25,924 nt of DNA from Clostridiales bacterium (GCA_004556965.1 SFFE01000016.1:1-25924), one strand, 5' to 3'. Counted from the first letter of the stretch, positions 1 through 8,120 are shown. Program-made: numbers and translations. The notes: generated by a model not told the origin, from the letters alone.

Positions 1-70
1 ATAGGCCGGAGGTGTAAGCATGGTAACATGTTCAGCTGACCGGTACTAATAACCCGAGGGCTTGACCTAC
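1..70 (+). rRNA. rrl: 23S ribosomal RNA, 3' end (partial)
   Basis: The first ~70 bases match the conserved 3' terminus of bacterial 23S rRNA: GATAGGCCGGAGGTGTAAGC-type helix, then GCTGACCGGTACTAATA and GAGGGCTTGACC. The gene starts upstream of the window. The exact 3' end is placed by similarity to other 23S termini and could be off by a few bases. A spacer of about 80 bases with no recognisable gene separates it from the tRNA. Confidence 0.93.
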
Positions 71-151
71 AAGAATGTTGCAGGCAGACCGCCTTGCGAC
101 GCTTCATCTTCTCTCTGTTCGGTTTTGAAGGTGCAGAGCAATTAACCTTGA

Positions 152-227
152 GCACCATTAGCTCAGCTGGTAGAGCACCTGACTCTTAATCAGGGTGTCC
201 AGGGTTCGAGTCCCTGATGGTGTACCA
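152..227 (+). tRNA. tRNA-Lys (anticodon CTT)
   Basis: A complete cloverleaf can be folded. The acceptor stem GCACCAT pairs with ATGGTGT (the first pair is G-U). There is a D-arm with GCTCAGCTGGTAGAGC, an anticodon stem CCTGA/TCAGG around the loop CTCTTAA (anticodon CTT at 185-187, Lys codon AAG), and a T-arm CAGGG-TTCGAGT-CCCTG. The CCA end (225-227) is encoded. It lies between 23S and 5S, so it should be released from the rRNA precursor by RNase P and 3' processing. tRNAs in Firmicutes rRNA operons usually lie in the 16S-23S spacer or after 5S, so this position is uncommon. Confidence 0.95.
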
Positions 228-255
228 CCCTTGTGGTGTGCCACGAGGGTTCATA

Positions 256-371
<116 letters not shown>

Positions 372-387
372 AGCCGAGGTGATCTTT

Positions 388-1005
388 ATGAGAATTCTGA
401 TGATCAACGGCAGCCCGCACCCGCACGGCTGCACCGATACCGCGCTGCACGAGATGGAGCAGGTATTTCAGACAGAAGGGATCGAGACGGAGCTGCTGAC
501 GCTGGGCACGGACGCTGTGCGCGGCTGCACGGCCTGCGGCGGCTGCAAGCGCGTTGGTCGCTGCGTCTTTGACGATGTGGTGAACGCCGCGTTGGAGAAG
601 GCGGAGACGGCAGACGGCTTTGTGTTCGGCTCGCCGGTGCACTATGCGGCGCTTTCCGGCACCATGACGGCGTTTTTGGACCGCTTTTTCTATGCGTCCG
701 GCGGCTTTCCGGATCGCCCGGTGGCGTGCGTCGTCTCCTGCCGCCGCGCCGGTTCGACTGCCGCGCTGGATCAGATGCTGAAATATCCGATGATCTCCAA
801 TATGCCGGTCGTGCCGTCGCAGTACTGGCCGATGGTGCACGGTGCGCGGCCGGACGATGTGCAGCAGGATCTGGAGGGGCTGCAGACGATGCGCCAGCTC
901 GCGCGCAACATGGTATGGATGCTGCGCTGCATCGAGGCTGGCAAGGCTGCCGGCATCCCGCGGCCGGGGCACGAAAGACATGTGTGGACGAATTTTATCC
1001 GGTAA
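388..1005 (+). CDS. Flavodoxin-fold NAD(P)H-dependent oxidoreductase, iron-sulfur flavoprotein-like
   Basis: A 205-residue protein of the NADPH-dependent FMN reductase / iron-sulfur flavoprotein (Isf) superfamily. The FMN phosphate loop NGSPHPHGCT is at residues 7-16, and GSPVHYAALSG (81-91) is the second flavin-contacting strand-loop. A compact cysteine motif C47-x2-C50-x2-C53-x5-C59 has the spacing that holds a 4Fe-4S cluster in Isf proteins, so an electron-transfer or detoxifying flavoprotein is likely; the substrate cannot be told. The ATG at 388 is chosen over an in-frame GTG at 379 because GAGGTG at 377-382 is a good ribosome binding site five bases before the ATG. No promoter is seen between it and the 5S gene, so it may be read from the rRNA operon, which is unusual. 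Confidence 0.85.
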   Translation: MRILMINGSPHPHGCTDTALHEMEQVFQTEGIETELLTLGTDAVRGCTACGGCKRVGRCVFDDVVNAALEKAETADGFVFGSPVHYAALSGTMTAFLDRFFYASGGFPDRPVACVVSCRRAGSTAALDQMLKYPMISNMPVVPSQYWPMVHGARPDDVQQDLEGLQTMRQLARNMVWMLRCIEAGKAAGIPRPGHERHVWTNFIR

Positions 1006-1022
1006 CCAACCAAAATCCAAAC

Positions 1023-1059
1023 AAGAAAGCGCGCCTGCAAACGCAGGCGCGCTTTCTTT
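1023..1059. terminator. Bidirectional intrinsic terminator
   Basis: A perfect 16-bp stem (1023-1038 with 1043-1058) closes a four-base AAAC loop. The arms begin AAGAAAG and end CTTTCTT, so each strand has a U-rich tail. It sits between the convergent oxidoreductase and CPBP protease genes and can stop transcription from both sides. Confidence 0.85.
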
Positions 1060-1064
1060 GCCGC

Positions 1065-1763
1065 TCACCCGGCCATCATGGACAGGGACAGGGCATTGAT
1101 GAACATGTGGAAAAACACCGGCGGCCAGATGGACTGCGTGCGGTCATAGCAGTAGGCCAGCGCGATGGAGACGGGGACATACTGCAGTGCGGAGAGCAGA
1201 TAGATCGGGTCGGCATATACCAGTGCGTACTGCCACACGTGGTAGAGCGAGAACAGCAGCACGGAGACAAAATAGGCGAAAAACCGGCTCTTTTGCCGAA
1301 TCGTACCGAACACCACGCCGCGGAACAGGCACTCCTCCACCAGCGGCGCCATGAACACCGCCACGGCAAACATGCGCCGGTAATTCTGCCCGGCCAGATC
1401 CAAGATCGTGTCGTTATTCGGCACGGGCAGCTCGCCGAGGAATGTCATGAACAGCTGCAGCACGAGCGAGAGCAGAAGATCCACGGCATAAGCCGCGAGG
1501 ATCATGGCAAAAGAATAAGCGAACCGGTTGAGCATGTTCTCATAGCTTTGGCGCAGGAACTTCCACATGGCAACGAGCGTGAACGCCAAGCCGATGGCAT
1601 AGTACCAGATGTTGCACGTGATATCAGATGGTACCGTTCCGGCAATCAGATACAGCACGGTGCCGAGAAACAGCGGCAGCACGACGACGTGGATGGGGAA
1701 ATAGATCCACCCGGCGATCTTTGCGCCGCGGTTCATGGGGTTTTCAAACGGAAAATCTCGCAT
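1065..1763 (-). CDS. CPBP-family intramembrane metalloprotease
   Basis: A 232-residue polytopic membrane protein of the CPBP/ABI family (CaaX-protease and bacteriocin-processing; Rce1-like fold). The three diagnostic motifs are present in order: EECLFR (143-148, EExxxR), FSLYH (171-175, FxxxH) and HMFIN (219-223, HxxxN). They supply the catalytic glutamate and metal-ligand residues. Hydrophobic segments occupy about 20-42, 53-70, 82-110, 132-142, 162-182 and 188-205. Its ATG overlaps the mutS stop codon as TGATG, so translation is probably coupled to mutS. The substrate is unknown. Many family members act in peptide processing or bacteriocin self-immunity, but no bacteriocin gene is nearby, so the place after mutS gives little functional hint. 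Confidence 0.88.
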   Translation of the reverse strand: MRDFPFENPMNRGAKIAGWIYFPIHVVVLPLFLGTVLYLIAGTVPSDITCNIWYYAIGLAFTLVAMWKFLRQSYENMLNRFAYSFAMILAAYAVDLLLSLVLQLFMTFLGELPVPNNDTILDLAGQNYRRMFAVAVFMAPLVEECLFRGVVFGTIRQKSRFFAYFVSVLLFSLYHVWQYALVYADPIYLLSALQYVPVSIALAYCYDRTQSIWPPVFFHMFINALSLSMMAG

Positions 1764-4363
1764 CAGCCTCTCGCTTTCTTCTGCAATTCAAACAGCAGAT
1801 TCATCGCCTCAATGGGCGTGATGGTATTCAGATCCAGCATGCGCAGCTCCTCGGCGATCTGACTGCCGCCGACGTCCGTGAGACTGAGCTGATCGTCCTC
1901 CTGCGGCGCGGCGGACGCCGGCGCGGCCGAGCCGGATTCCAGCTCGCGCAGGTAGCTCTTAGCCTTGGTGATGATGATTTCCGGCAGGCCGGCGAGCTTT
2001 GCGACCTCGATGCCATAGCTGTCATCCGCCGCACCGGCGACGATCTTGCGCAGGAAGATGAGCGTGCCGCCCTGCTTTTTTGCGGTGATGTTATAGTTGC
2101 GCACGCCGGACAGCTCCCCCGCGAGCGTGGTCAGCTCGTGGTAGTGCGTGGCGAACATGGTCTTTGCGCCGAGGCGGCGCTTGTCGGCACAGTGCTCCAA
2201 CACAGCGCGCGCGATGGCCATGCCGTCGTAGGTGGAGGTGCCGCGGCCGATTTCGTCGAGAATCAGCAGGCTCTGTGCGGTGGCGTGCCGCAAAATGGCC
2301 GCCATCTCGCTCATTTCCACCATGAAGGTGCTCTGCCCGGCGGCGAGATCGTCCGACGCGCCGATGCGCGTGAACACGCGGTCGACGATGCCGATGGTCG
2401 CGGACTTCGCGGGCACGAACGAGCCCATCTGCGCCATGAGCACGATCAGTGCCGTCTGGCGCATGTAGGTCGATTTGCCGGCCATGTTCGGACCGGTCAC
2501 GATGGCGACGCGGTCGTCCGCGTCGTTGAGGAACGTGTCGTTCGGGACAAAAAGCGTGTCCTTCTGCGCCTGCTCGACGACGGGGTGGCGACCTTCACGG
2601 ATGTCGAGCGTGCGGGAGAGATCGACCTCCGGGCAGACGTAGTGGTTTTTCACCGCGACCTCAGCCAGCGCGCAGAGCGTGTCGAGCCGGGCGACTGCAT
2701 CCGCCGCCGCCTGCACGCGCGCGACCTGCGCGGCCACCTGCTCGCGCAGGTCGGTGAACATATGGTATTCCAGATCGGCGATGCGCTCGCGCGCGGTCAG
2801 GAGAGTGTTTTCCAGTTCTTTGAGCTCGTGCGTGAAATAGCGCTCGCTCGAAACGAGGGTCTGCTTGCGGATGTATTCCTCCGGAAGCGCAACGTCGCCC
2901 GCGCTGTTGGGCACGTCGATGTAATAGCCGAACACCTTGTTGTATCCGACCTTGAGCTTCTTGATGCCGGTGCGCTCGCGCTCACGCTGCTCCAGCGCGG
3001 CGACCATGCCTGCGCCGTTGTCGCGGATGCTGCGCAGGCGATCGACCTCCTCGCTGTAGCCGGGGCGGAGGATGCCGCCCTCGCGCACGGAAAACGGCGG
3101 CTCATCGCAGATGGCGCGCGTGATCCTTGCCTCCAGATCGGCGAGCGTGTCCATCTGCGCAATGTCGCGCAGCTCGGCGCCTTGCATACCCTGCAGCAGC
3201 TCCGTCAGCCGCGGAAGCTGGCGGCAGCATACGGCGAGCGCCGCGAGATCGCGCCCGTTGGCCGAGCCGTACACCGCGCGGCCGATCAGACGCTGCATGT
3301 CGCCGATCTCCCGCAGCGCGAGCGCCAGCTCCGGACGGCGCACGTTGTCGGAGACCAGCTCCTGCACGGCGGAGAGCCGCCGCTTGATCTGCACCGGAGA
3401 GAGCAGCGGCCGCTCGACCCACGCGCGCAGCATGCGCCCGCCCATGGGCGTTTTCGTCTTGTCCAGCACCCAGAGGAGGCTGCCGCGCTTTTCGCCGGTG
3501 CGCAGGCTTTCGGTCAGCTCCAGATTGCGGCGGGTGGTGTAGTCCAGCTCCATGTACCGCCGGTCGCCGAACAGCTCCAGATGGCGGATGTGGCCAAGGT
3601 CGCATTTTTGCGTTTCCTGGATGTAAGCCAGAAGCGCGCCGGAAGCGCACACGGCGGCCGGCGCGCTGCCGAGACCGAGCGCGTCGGTGTCCGGCGCGCC
3701 GAACTGCTCGCACACGCGCGCGGCGCTTGGCATAAATTCAAAGCGATCCCCGCCCGCCTCGATCAGGCAGCCGAGCCGCTTTTTCAGGAAGGAATAGATT
3801 TCGGGGGTTTCCAGCGCTGCGGCGGAGAGCACCGCCTCGCGCGGGGAAAAGCGCCCCAGCTCGTTGACGATGTGGCTGGCCGCATCCGTGCCGAAGTCCG
3901 CCGCGCAGAATTCGCCCGTCGAAATGTCGCAGAACGCGACGCCGCCGGACTGCGCGTCAAGATACACGGCGCACAGGTAGTTCGAGCGCCCCTCTTCCAG
4001 CATGGAGCTTTCCGTCACCGTGCCGGGGGTGATGATGCGGATGATGTCGCGCTTGACCAGACCCTTGGCCAGCGCGGGGTCTTCCATCTGCTCGCAGATG
4101 GCGACCTTGTAGCCCTTGGCGATGAGCCGCCCGATGTACGCCTCCGCCGCGTGGTACGGCACGCCGCACATGGGCGTGCGCTCGTCCGGGTTTTCCACGT
4201 TGCGGTCGCGCGTGGTCAGCGTCAGGTCCAGCTCCTTCGCCGCGACACGCGCGTCCTCGTCGAACATCTCATAAAAATCGCCCAGCCGGAAAAACAGCAG
4301 GCAGTCGGTATGCTGCTGCTTGATTTCGTAATATTGCCGCTTCATCGGCGTCATTTCGGCCAT
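1763..4363 (-). CDS. mutS: DNA mismatch repair protein MutS
   Basis: An 866-residue MutS of normal length for the MutS1 family. The mismatch-reading Phe-x-Glu motif lies in GDFYEMF (28-34; F30 and E32). The C-terminal ABC-type ATPase has Walker A GPNMAGKST (624-632), signature-like region DLAAGQSTFMVEMSE, Walker B LLILDE (D703, E704) and H-loop FATHYHEL. A final helix ITPIEAMNLLFELQKK is the dimerisation helix-turn-helix. It binds mispaired DNA and recruits MutL. The start at 4363 is preferred over an in-frame ATG at 4381 because GAGGTGG stands just upstream of 4363 while the 4381 start would overlap the end of miaB. One base separates it from the miaB stop. Confidence 0.97.
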   Translation of the reverse strand: MAEMTPMKRQYYEIKQQHTDCLLFFRLGDFYEMFDEDARVAAKELDLTLTTRDRNVENPDERTPMCGVPYHAAEAYIGRLIAKGYKVAICEQMEDPALAKGLVKRDIIRIITPGTVTESSMLEEGRSNYLCAVYLDAQSGGVAFCDISTGEFCAADFGTDAASHIVNELGRFSPREAVLSAAALETPEIYSFLKKRLGCLIEAGGDRFEFMPSAARVCEQFGAPDTDALGLGSAPAAVCASGALLAYIQETQKCDLGHIRHLELFGDRRYMELDYTTRRNLELTESLRTGEKRGSLLWVLDKTKTPMGGRMLRAWVERPLLSPVQIKRRLSAVQELVSDNVRRPELALALREIGDMQRLIGRAVYGSANGRDLAALAVCCRQLPRLTELLQGMQGAELRDIAQMDTLADLEARITRAICDEPPFSVREGGILRPGYSEEVDRLRSIRDNGAGMVAALEQRERERTGIKKLKVGYNKVFGYYIDVPNSAGDVALPEEYIRKQTLVSSERYFTHELKELENTLLTARERIADLEYHMFTDLREQVAAQVARVQAAADAVARLDTLCALAEVAVKNHYVCPEVDLSRTLDIREGRHPVVEQAQKDTLFVPNDTFLNDADDRVAIVTGPNMAGKSTYMRQTALIVLMAQMGSFVPAKSATIGIVDRVFTRIGASDDLAAGQSTFMVEMSEMAAILRHATAQSLLILDEIGRGTSTYDGMAIARAVLEHCADKRRLGAKTMFATHYHELTTLAGELSGVRNYNITAKKQGGTLIFLRKIVAGAADDSYGIEVAKLAGLPEIIITKAKSYLRELESGSAAPASAAPQEDDQLSLTDVGGSQIAEELRMLDLNTITPIEAMNLLFELQKKARG

Positions 4364-4364
4364 G

Positions 4365-5777
4365 TTATACCACCTCGCCAAAAAGTGCCCATGTGTTGCT
4401 TGATGTGATGCGCACGGTCACAAACTGTCCCACGAGCGACGCGTCGCCCTTCATGTGCACGAGCCGCCCGCCGGTCGTGCGCGCCGTGAGCGGGTATTCC
4501 CCGCGGCCGTCCGCGCCGTCCACCAGCACGCGCTGCTCGGTGCCCTCGTAGGCCTTGTGCTTTTCCGCCGAGATGCGGTTGGACACCTCGACCAGCCGGT
4601 CAAAGTGCACCTGCTTTTCCTCGCGGGTATAGGGATCGTCCAGCTTCGCGGCGGGCGTGCCCACACGCTTGGAGTAGATGAAGGTGAACATTGCGTCGTA
4701 CCGCACCTGCTCAACGAGCGAGATGGTATCCTCAAATTCTTCGTCCGTCTCGCCTGGAAAGCCCACAATGATGTCCGTCGTCAGCACGAGATCGGGCATA
4801 TAGCGGCGGGCGAGCGCGACCTCCTCCAGATACTTTTCGCGGGTGTAGCTCCGGTTCATGGCCTTGAGCACGCGGTTGTTCCCGGCCTGTACCGGCAGAT
4901 GGATGTGGTGCGCGCACTTTTCGCACTCCGCCATCGTGCGGAAGAGCTTCTCCGTCGCGTCCTTCGGGTGGCTCGTCATGAAGCGCAGCACGAAATCGCC
5001 CGGAATGTTGTTGATGCGGCGCAGCAGGTCGGAAAAGTCCACGTCTTCGTCGAGATCGCGGCCATAGGAGTTGACGTTCTGACCGAGCAGCGTGATGTCC
5101 TTGTACCCGGCGGCGACGAGCTGCCGCGCCTCGGCGAGGATCTCGTCCGGATGGCGGGAGCGCTCGCGCCCGCGCACGTAGGGCACGATGCAGTACGAGC
5201 AGAAGTTGTTGCAGCCGTACATGATCGAGAGCCACGCCTTCACGCTGCCGTCGCGCGCTTGCGGGATGCCCTCGGCGACGTTTCCGTCGCCCGGCGCGGT
5301 CTCAAACACGCGGTGCTTGCCGACGGCGACGCGCTCGAGCAGCTCCGGAAAGCGCCAAAGCTCGTGCGGGCCGAAGACGAGATCCACCACGCGGTAGGAT
5401 TTTTTCAGCTTTTCCGTCATGTGTTCCTGCTGCACCATGCAGCCGCACACGGCGACGATCTGGTTCGGGTTCTGCTCCTTCGTGTGGTTGAGCGCGCCGA
5501 CGTTGCCGAGCACGCGCTGCTCGGCGTGCTCACGCACGGCGCAGGTATTGATGACCACCACGTCCGCCTGGTAAGCATCCTGCGTGAACCCAAAGCCCAT
5601 CGCGCGCAGGTATCCGCGCAGCTTTTCGCTGTCGGCCTCATTCTGCTGGCAGCCGTAGGTGTCCACCATGGCGAGCGGCTGCTTCCCGCGCGACTGGTAC
5701 AGCGCGCGCAGCCGGTCGCAGATCTCCACCTGGCGGGAAATCTCCTGCTCGGCAATTTCCGTTCTCTGATAGCTCAT
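4365..5777 (-). CDS. miaB: tRNA-2-methylthio-N6-dimethylallyladenosine synthase MiaB
   Basis: A 470-residue radical-SAM methylthiotransferase that adds the 2-methylthio group to i6A37 of tRNAs reading UNN codons. The N-terminal UPF0004 domain carries three cluster cysteines: C43 in DTYGCQQNEADSE, C79 in NTCAVREHAEQR and C113 in CGCM. The radical-SAM motif CNNFCSYC gives C189, C193 and C196 (Cx3Cx2C), followed by PYVRGRERSR. The C-terminal ~65 residues form the TRAM RNA-binding domain. The glutamine in YGCQQNE fits MiaB rather than MtaB or RimO. The ATG at 5777 has GAGGAA upstream. It is the first gene of a miaB-mutS-CPBP operon; MiaA, which makes the i6A substrate, is encoded 3.4 kb away on the other strand. 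Confidence 0.96.
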   Translation of the reverse strand: MSYQRTEIAEQEISRQVEICDRLRALYQSRGKQPLAMVDTYGCQQNEADSEKLRGYLRAMGFGFTQDAYQADVVVINTCAVREHAEQRVLGNVGALNHTKEQNPNQIVAVCGCMVQQEHMTEKLKKSYRVVDLVFGPHELWRFPELLERVAVGKHRVFETAPGDGNVAEGIPQARDGSVKAWLSIMYGCNNFCSYCIVPYVRGRERSRHPDEILAEARQLVAAGYKDITLLGQNVNSYGRDLDEDVDFSDLLRRINNIPGDFVLRFMTSHPKDATEKLFRTMAECEKCAHHIHLPVQAGNNRVLKAMNRSYTREKYLEEVALARRYMPDLVLTTDIIVGFPGETDEEFEDTISLVEQVRYDAMFTFIYSKRVGTPAAKLDDPYTREEKQVHFDRLVEVSNRISAEKHKAYEGTEQRVLVDGADGRGEYPLTARTTGGRLVHMKGDASLVGQFVTVRITSSNTWALFGEVV

Positions 5778-5815
5778 ATCGGTAATTCCTCAAATCCAAA
5801 AGTCATTTACAGTAT

Positions 5816-5844
5816 AGTTTAACATTTTGCAGTAGAATTTTCAA
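5816..5844 (-). promoter_or_regulatory. Probable sigma-A promoter of miaB-mutS-CPBP operon
   Basis: On the minus strand TTGAAA (5844-5839) is followed after 17 bases by TAAACT (5821-5816), about 40 bases before the miaB start. Both boxes fit the vegetative consensus reasonably (5/6 and 4/6). Confidence 0.55.
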
Positions 5845-5861
5845 TGATAATCCCTTATAAT
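5833..5861 (+). promoter_or_regulatory. Probable mutL promoter
   Basis: A perfect TATAAT box lies at 5856-5861, about 32 bases before the mutL start. The -35 region at the right distance (TAGAAT, 5833-5838, 17-base spacer) is weak. It overlaps the oppositely oriented miaB promoter, so the two mismatch-repair genes share one divergent control region. Confidence 0.5.
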
Positions 5862-5892
5862 GTGTGGGCAAGAAACAAAGGAGGGCACAGCT

Positions 5893-7767
5893 ATGCCCAA
5901 TATCAATATTCTCTCCCCCCACGTCGCCGACCTCATTGCGGCGGGCGAGGTGGTGGAGCGCCCGGCCTCCGTCGTCAAGGAGCTGGTGGAAAACGCCTTT
6001 GACGCCGGGGCAAAGAACGTCACGGTGGAGCTGCGCGGCGGCGGGATGACGTACCTGCGCGTGACGGACGACGGCTGCGGCATGGCGCCGGAAGACGCGG
6101 GCATTGCGTTTTTGCGCCACGCCACAAGCAAGCTGCGCGACGAGCACGGGCTGGAGGCCATCGGCACGCTCGGCTTCCGCGGCGAGGCGCTGGCGGCGAT
6201 CTCCGCCGTGTCGCACATCGAGCTGACCACGCGCCGGACCGGCGCGCCCTCCGGCACGCGCATGACGCTCGACGCCGGAGACATCCAGACCATGTACGAG
6301 ACCGGCTGCCCGGAGGGCACGACCCTGATCGTGCGCGATCTGTTTTACAACACGCCTGCGCGGCTGAAATTCATGAAATCTGACCGCACGGAGGGCAGCG
6401 CCTGCGTCGCGGCGGCGTTTCGCTGCGCGCTGGGCCGGCCGGACGTGTCCGTGCGCTGCATCAAGGACGGGGAGGAGCAGTTTTTCTCCCCAGGCGACAG
6501 CCGCGAAGACTCCTGTGTCTACAGCCTGCTGGGGCGCGACACGGCGGCCGCGATGCTTGCGTGCCGCGGGGAGAACGACGGCGTCGCGGTGCACGGTTTC
6601 GTGTCTTCCCCCGGCGCGGGGCGCGGCAACCGCACGCAGCAGTATTTCTTCTGCAACGGGCGGTACATCAAGTCCGCAACGCTGCAGGCCGCGCTGGAGC
6701 AGGCATACCGCAACACGCTGCTGACGGGGCGCTTTCCCGCGTGTGTGCTGTACATTGAGCTGAGCTGCGCCGCCGTGGACGTGAACGTCCACCCGGCGAA
6801 GACGGAGGTCAAGTTCACGCAGGAGAAAAAGGTGTTCGACGCGGTGTACTATGCGGCGCGCTCCGCGCTGGAGGGCGAGCGCCGCACGGCCGAGATCACG
6901 CTCTCGGAAGGCACGCGGCAGGCAGCCCAGCCGAAGCCGGATTTTTACCGGAGCATGACGAGTACGGAATTTCGCAGCAGCGGTCTTGGCGCCGCGAAGC
7001 CGACGGCTGCGCCTGTGCGGCAGCCCGCTCCGGCGTCGGCTTATCGCCCGGCTGCGCCGCGCGCAGGCTCGGCCTTCCGTTCGCCGACGGCGCCGCGCCC
7101 GGCGTCCGCCGGATTTTCCGCCGCGCCCATCGCGGCGGCTGCACAGACCGCGCTGCCGGACCTGCCCGACTCGCCGCTGGAGGCCGCCGCGCCGAAAGAA
7201 TCCCCTGCCCGCCTGATCGGCGAGGCGATGGACACCTACATTCTGGTCGAAAAGGGCGACACGCTGCTGCTGATCGACAAGCACGCCGCGCACGAGCGCA
7301 TCAACTTTGACCGCCTGCGCCGGCAGGACTGCGAGATCATGTCGCAGACGCTGCTGACGCCCGCGCCGTTCACGCCCGACGCGGCGGACGCGGACGCGCT
7401 GCGCGCAAATCTCGACGCGCTCAACGCCTTGGGCTTTGCGCTGGAGCCGCTGGGCGAGGACGCGTTCATGATCCGCGCCGTACCGGCGCAGCTCGACCCC
7501 GCGGATGCGTGCAGCGCCGTGGAGGAAATCTGCGAGCAGCTTCGCCGCGGCGGCGCGATGGACGCGCGCGCGGTGCGCGACGAGATCCTCAAGACCGTCG
7601 CCTGCAAGGCTGCCATCAAGGCCGGGTGGAAGACGGAGCCGGAGGAGCTGCTGCGTCTGGCCGAGGCCGTCCTTTCCGGTGAGGTGAAATACTGCCCGCA
7701 CGGCCGCCCCGTCGCCGTGACGCTCACGCGCAAGGAGCTGGACAAGCAGTTCAAGCGGATCGTATAA
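5893..7767 (+). CDS. mutL: DNA mismatch repair protein MutL
   Basis: A 624-residue MutL. The N-terminal GHKL ATPase has ELVENAFDAGA (30-40, Mg-binding N34), DDGCGM (59-64) and TLGFRGEAL (92-100). A Pro/Ala-rich linker at about 350-440 leads to the C-terminal domain. That domain carries the metal-dependent nicking-site motifs of organisms without MutH: DKHAAHERINFD (462-473), ACKAA (570-574) and CPHGRP (601-606). The first motif normally reads DQHA-x2-E-x4-E; here the second residue is Lys and the last acidic residue is Asp473. The ATG at 5893 has AAAGGAGGG eight bases upstream; an earlier in-frame ATG at 5860 falls in the -10 box and is rejected. Confidence 0.96.
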   Translation: MPNINILSPHVADLIAAGEVVERPASVVKELVENAFDAGAKNVTVELRGGGMTYLRVTDDGCGMAPEDAGIAFLRHATSKLRDEHGLEAIGTLGFRGEALAAISAVSHIELTTRRTGAPSGTRMTLDAGDIQTMYETGCPEGTTLIVRDLFYNTPARLKFMKSDRTEGSACVAAAFRCALGRPDVSVRCIKDGEEQFFSPGDSREDSCVYSLLGRDTAAAMLACRGENDGVAVHGFVSSPGAGRGNRTQQYFFCNGRYIKSATLQAALEQAYRNTLLTGRFPACVLYIELSCAAVDVNVHPAKTEVKFTQEKKVFDAVYYAARSALEGERRTAEITLSEGTRQAAQPKPDFYRSMTSTEFRSSGLGAAKPTAAPVRQPAPASAYRPAAPRAGSAFRSPTAPRPASAGFSAAPIAAAAQTALPDLPDSPLEAAAPKESPARLIGEAMDTYILVEKGDTLLLIDKHAAHERINFDRLRRQDCEIMSQTLLTPAPFTPDAADADALRANLDALNALGFALEPLGEDAFMIRAVPAQLDPADACSAVEEICEQLRRGGAMDARAVRDEILKTVACKAAIKAGWKTEPEELLRLAEAVLSGEVKYCPHGRPVAVTLTRKELDKQFKRIV

Positions 7768-7829
7768 AACTTCACGCGATTTTGCAGCGCGCCACGAAAA
7801 CAGGCAAATGTGGATGCGCGTGAAGTTTT
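7766..7829. repeat. Long-loop inverted repeat after mutL
   Basis: Perfect 13-base arms (AAAACTTCACGCG at 7766-7778 and its complement at 7817-7829) enclose 38 bases. The left arm starts inside the mutL stop codon. The right arm ends in TTTT, so it may stop mutL transcription, though the loop is long for an intrinsic terminator. First of a run of palindromes that fills 7766-8149. Confidence 0.7.
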
Positions 7830-7846
7830 GTGCATCATTTTCGGTT

Positions 7847-7859
7847 GCCCCGAAGGGGC
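7847..7859. repeat. Short GC-rich hairpin
   Basis: GCCCC (7847-7851) pairs with GGGGC (7855-7859) around a GAA loop. Second palindrome in the mutL-degV intergenic run; no U-tract follows. Confidence 0.6.
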
Positions 7860-7880
7860 GAGGAAATGGCACATTTTCAG

Positions 7881-7905
7881 TTTGCTATGCTTTTTGCATA
7901 GCAAA
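7881..7905. repeat. Perfect 10-bp hairpin with T5 loop
   Basis: TTTGCTATGC (7881-7890) and GCATAGCAAA (7896-7905) are perfect complements around TTTTT. Third palindrome of the mutL-degV run. On the minus strand the same bases give a T-rich tail to the next hairpin (7908-7933), so the two together could end transcription coming from degV. Confidence 0.75.
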
Positions 7906-7933
7906 AATTCAGGGAGCAAACCTGCTCCCTGAA
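7905..7933. repeat. 29-base palindromic repeat, copy 1
   Basis: A 29-base segment starting AAATTCAGGGAGC that is identical to the segment at 8121-8149. It is itself a hairpin: 11-bp perfect arms (7908-7918 with 7923-7933) around AACC. Read on the minus strand it is followed by TTTTTGC, terminator-like for degV transcription. The duplication suggests a mobile or dispersed intergenic unit. Confidence 0.85.
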
Positions 7934-7962
7934 CCAAGATTGTAAAAAAAAGCCTCGCAGAG

Positions 7963-7984
7963 TTTCGCCGCCGGAGCGGCGAAA
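7963..7984. repeat. Perfect 9-bp hairpin
   Basis: TTTCGCCGC (7963-7971) pairs perfectly with GCGGCGAAA (7976-7984) around CGGA. It follows an A8 run (7944-7951) and lies between the two copies of the 29-base repeat. Confidence 0.75.
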
Positions 7985-7996
7985 GAGAATTCAATC

Positions 7997-8028
7997 ATTT
8001 TTCCGGCGACATGTGCGGCGGGAAAAAT
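7997..8028. repeat. Inverted repeat ATTTTTCC / GGAAAAAT
   Basis: Eight-base perfect arms (7997-8004 and 8021-8028) enclose 16 GC-rich bases containing GGCG and CGGCG. Sixth palindrome of the cluster. Confidence 0.6.
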
Positions 8029-8053
8029 ACTTCTCGGCCTGCAAACGTGCGAG

Positions 8054-8071
8054 CGCAGCGAGTGCGCTGCG
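8054..8071. repeat. Perfect 7-bp GC hairpin
   Basis: CGCAGCG (8054-8060) pairs with CGCTGCG (8065-8071) around AGTG. Seventh palindrome of the cluster. Confidence 0.7.
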
Positions 8072-8089
8072 GCAGGTCGCAATCCCCTT

Positions 8090-8117
8090 CTGTCAAAAAA
8101 GCTAAGCTTTTTGACAG
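8090..8117. repeat. Hairpin CTGTCAAAAA / TTTTTGACAG
   Basis: Ten-bp arms (8090-8099 and 8108-8117) with an inner AGCT-type extension. The A6 and T5 runs lie inside the stem, so this is a structural palindrome rather than a classical terminator. It stands four bases before the second copy of the 29-base repeat. Confidence 0.75.
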
Positions 8118-8120
8118 ATT

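Noticed and set aside
4364..4381. Upstream mutS start at 4381
   Set aside because: It overlaps the end of miaB and lacks a ribosome binding site; GAGGTGG supports the ATG at 4363.
1628..4408. A 926-codon plus-strand frame opposite mutS
   Set aside because: Antisense shadow of mutS; Arg/Ala/His-rich, no domain, no ribosome binding site.
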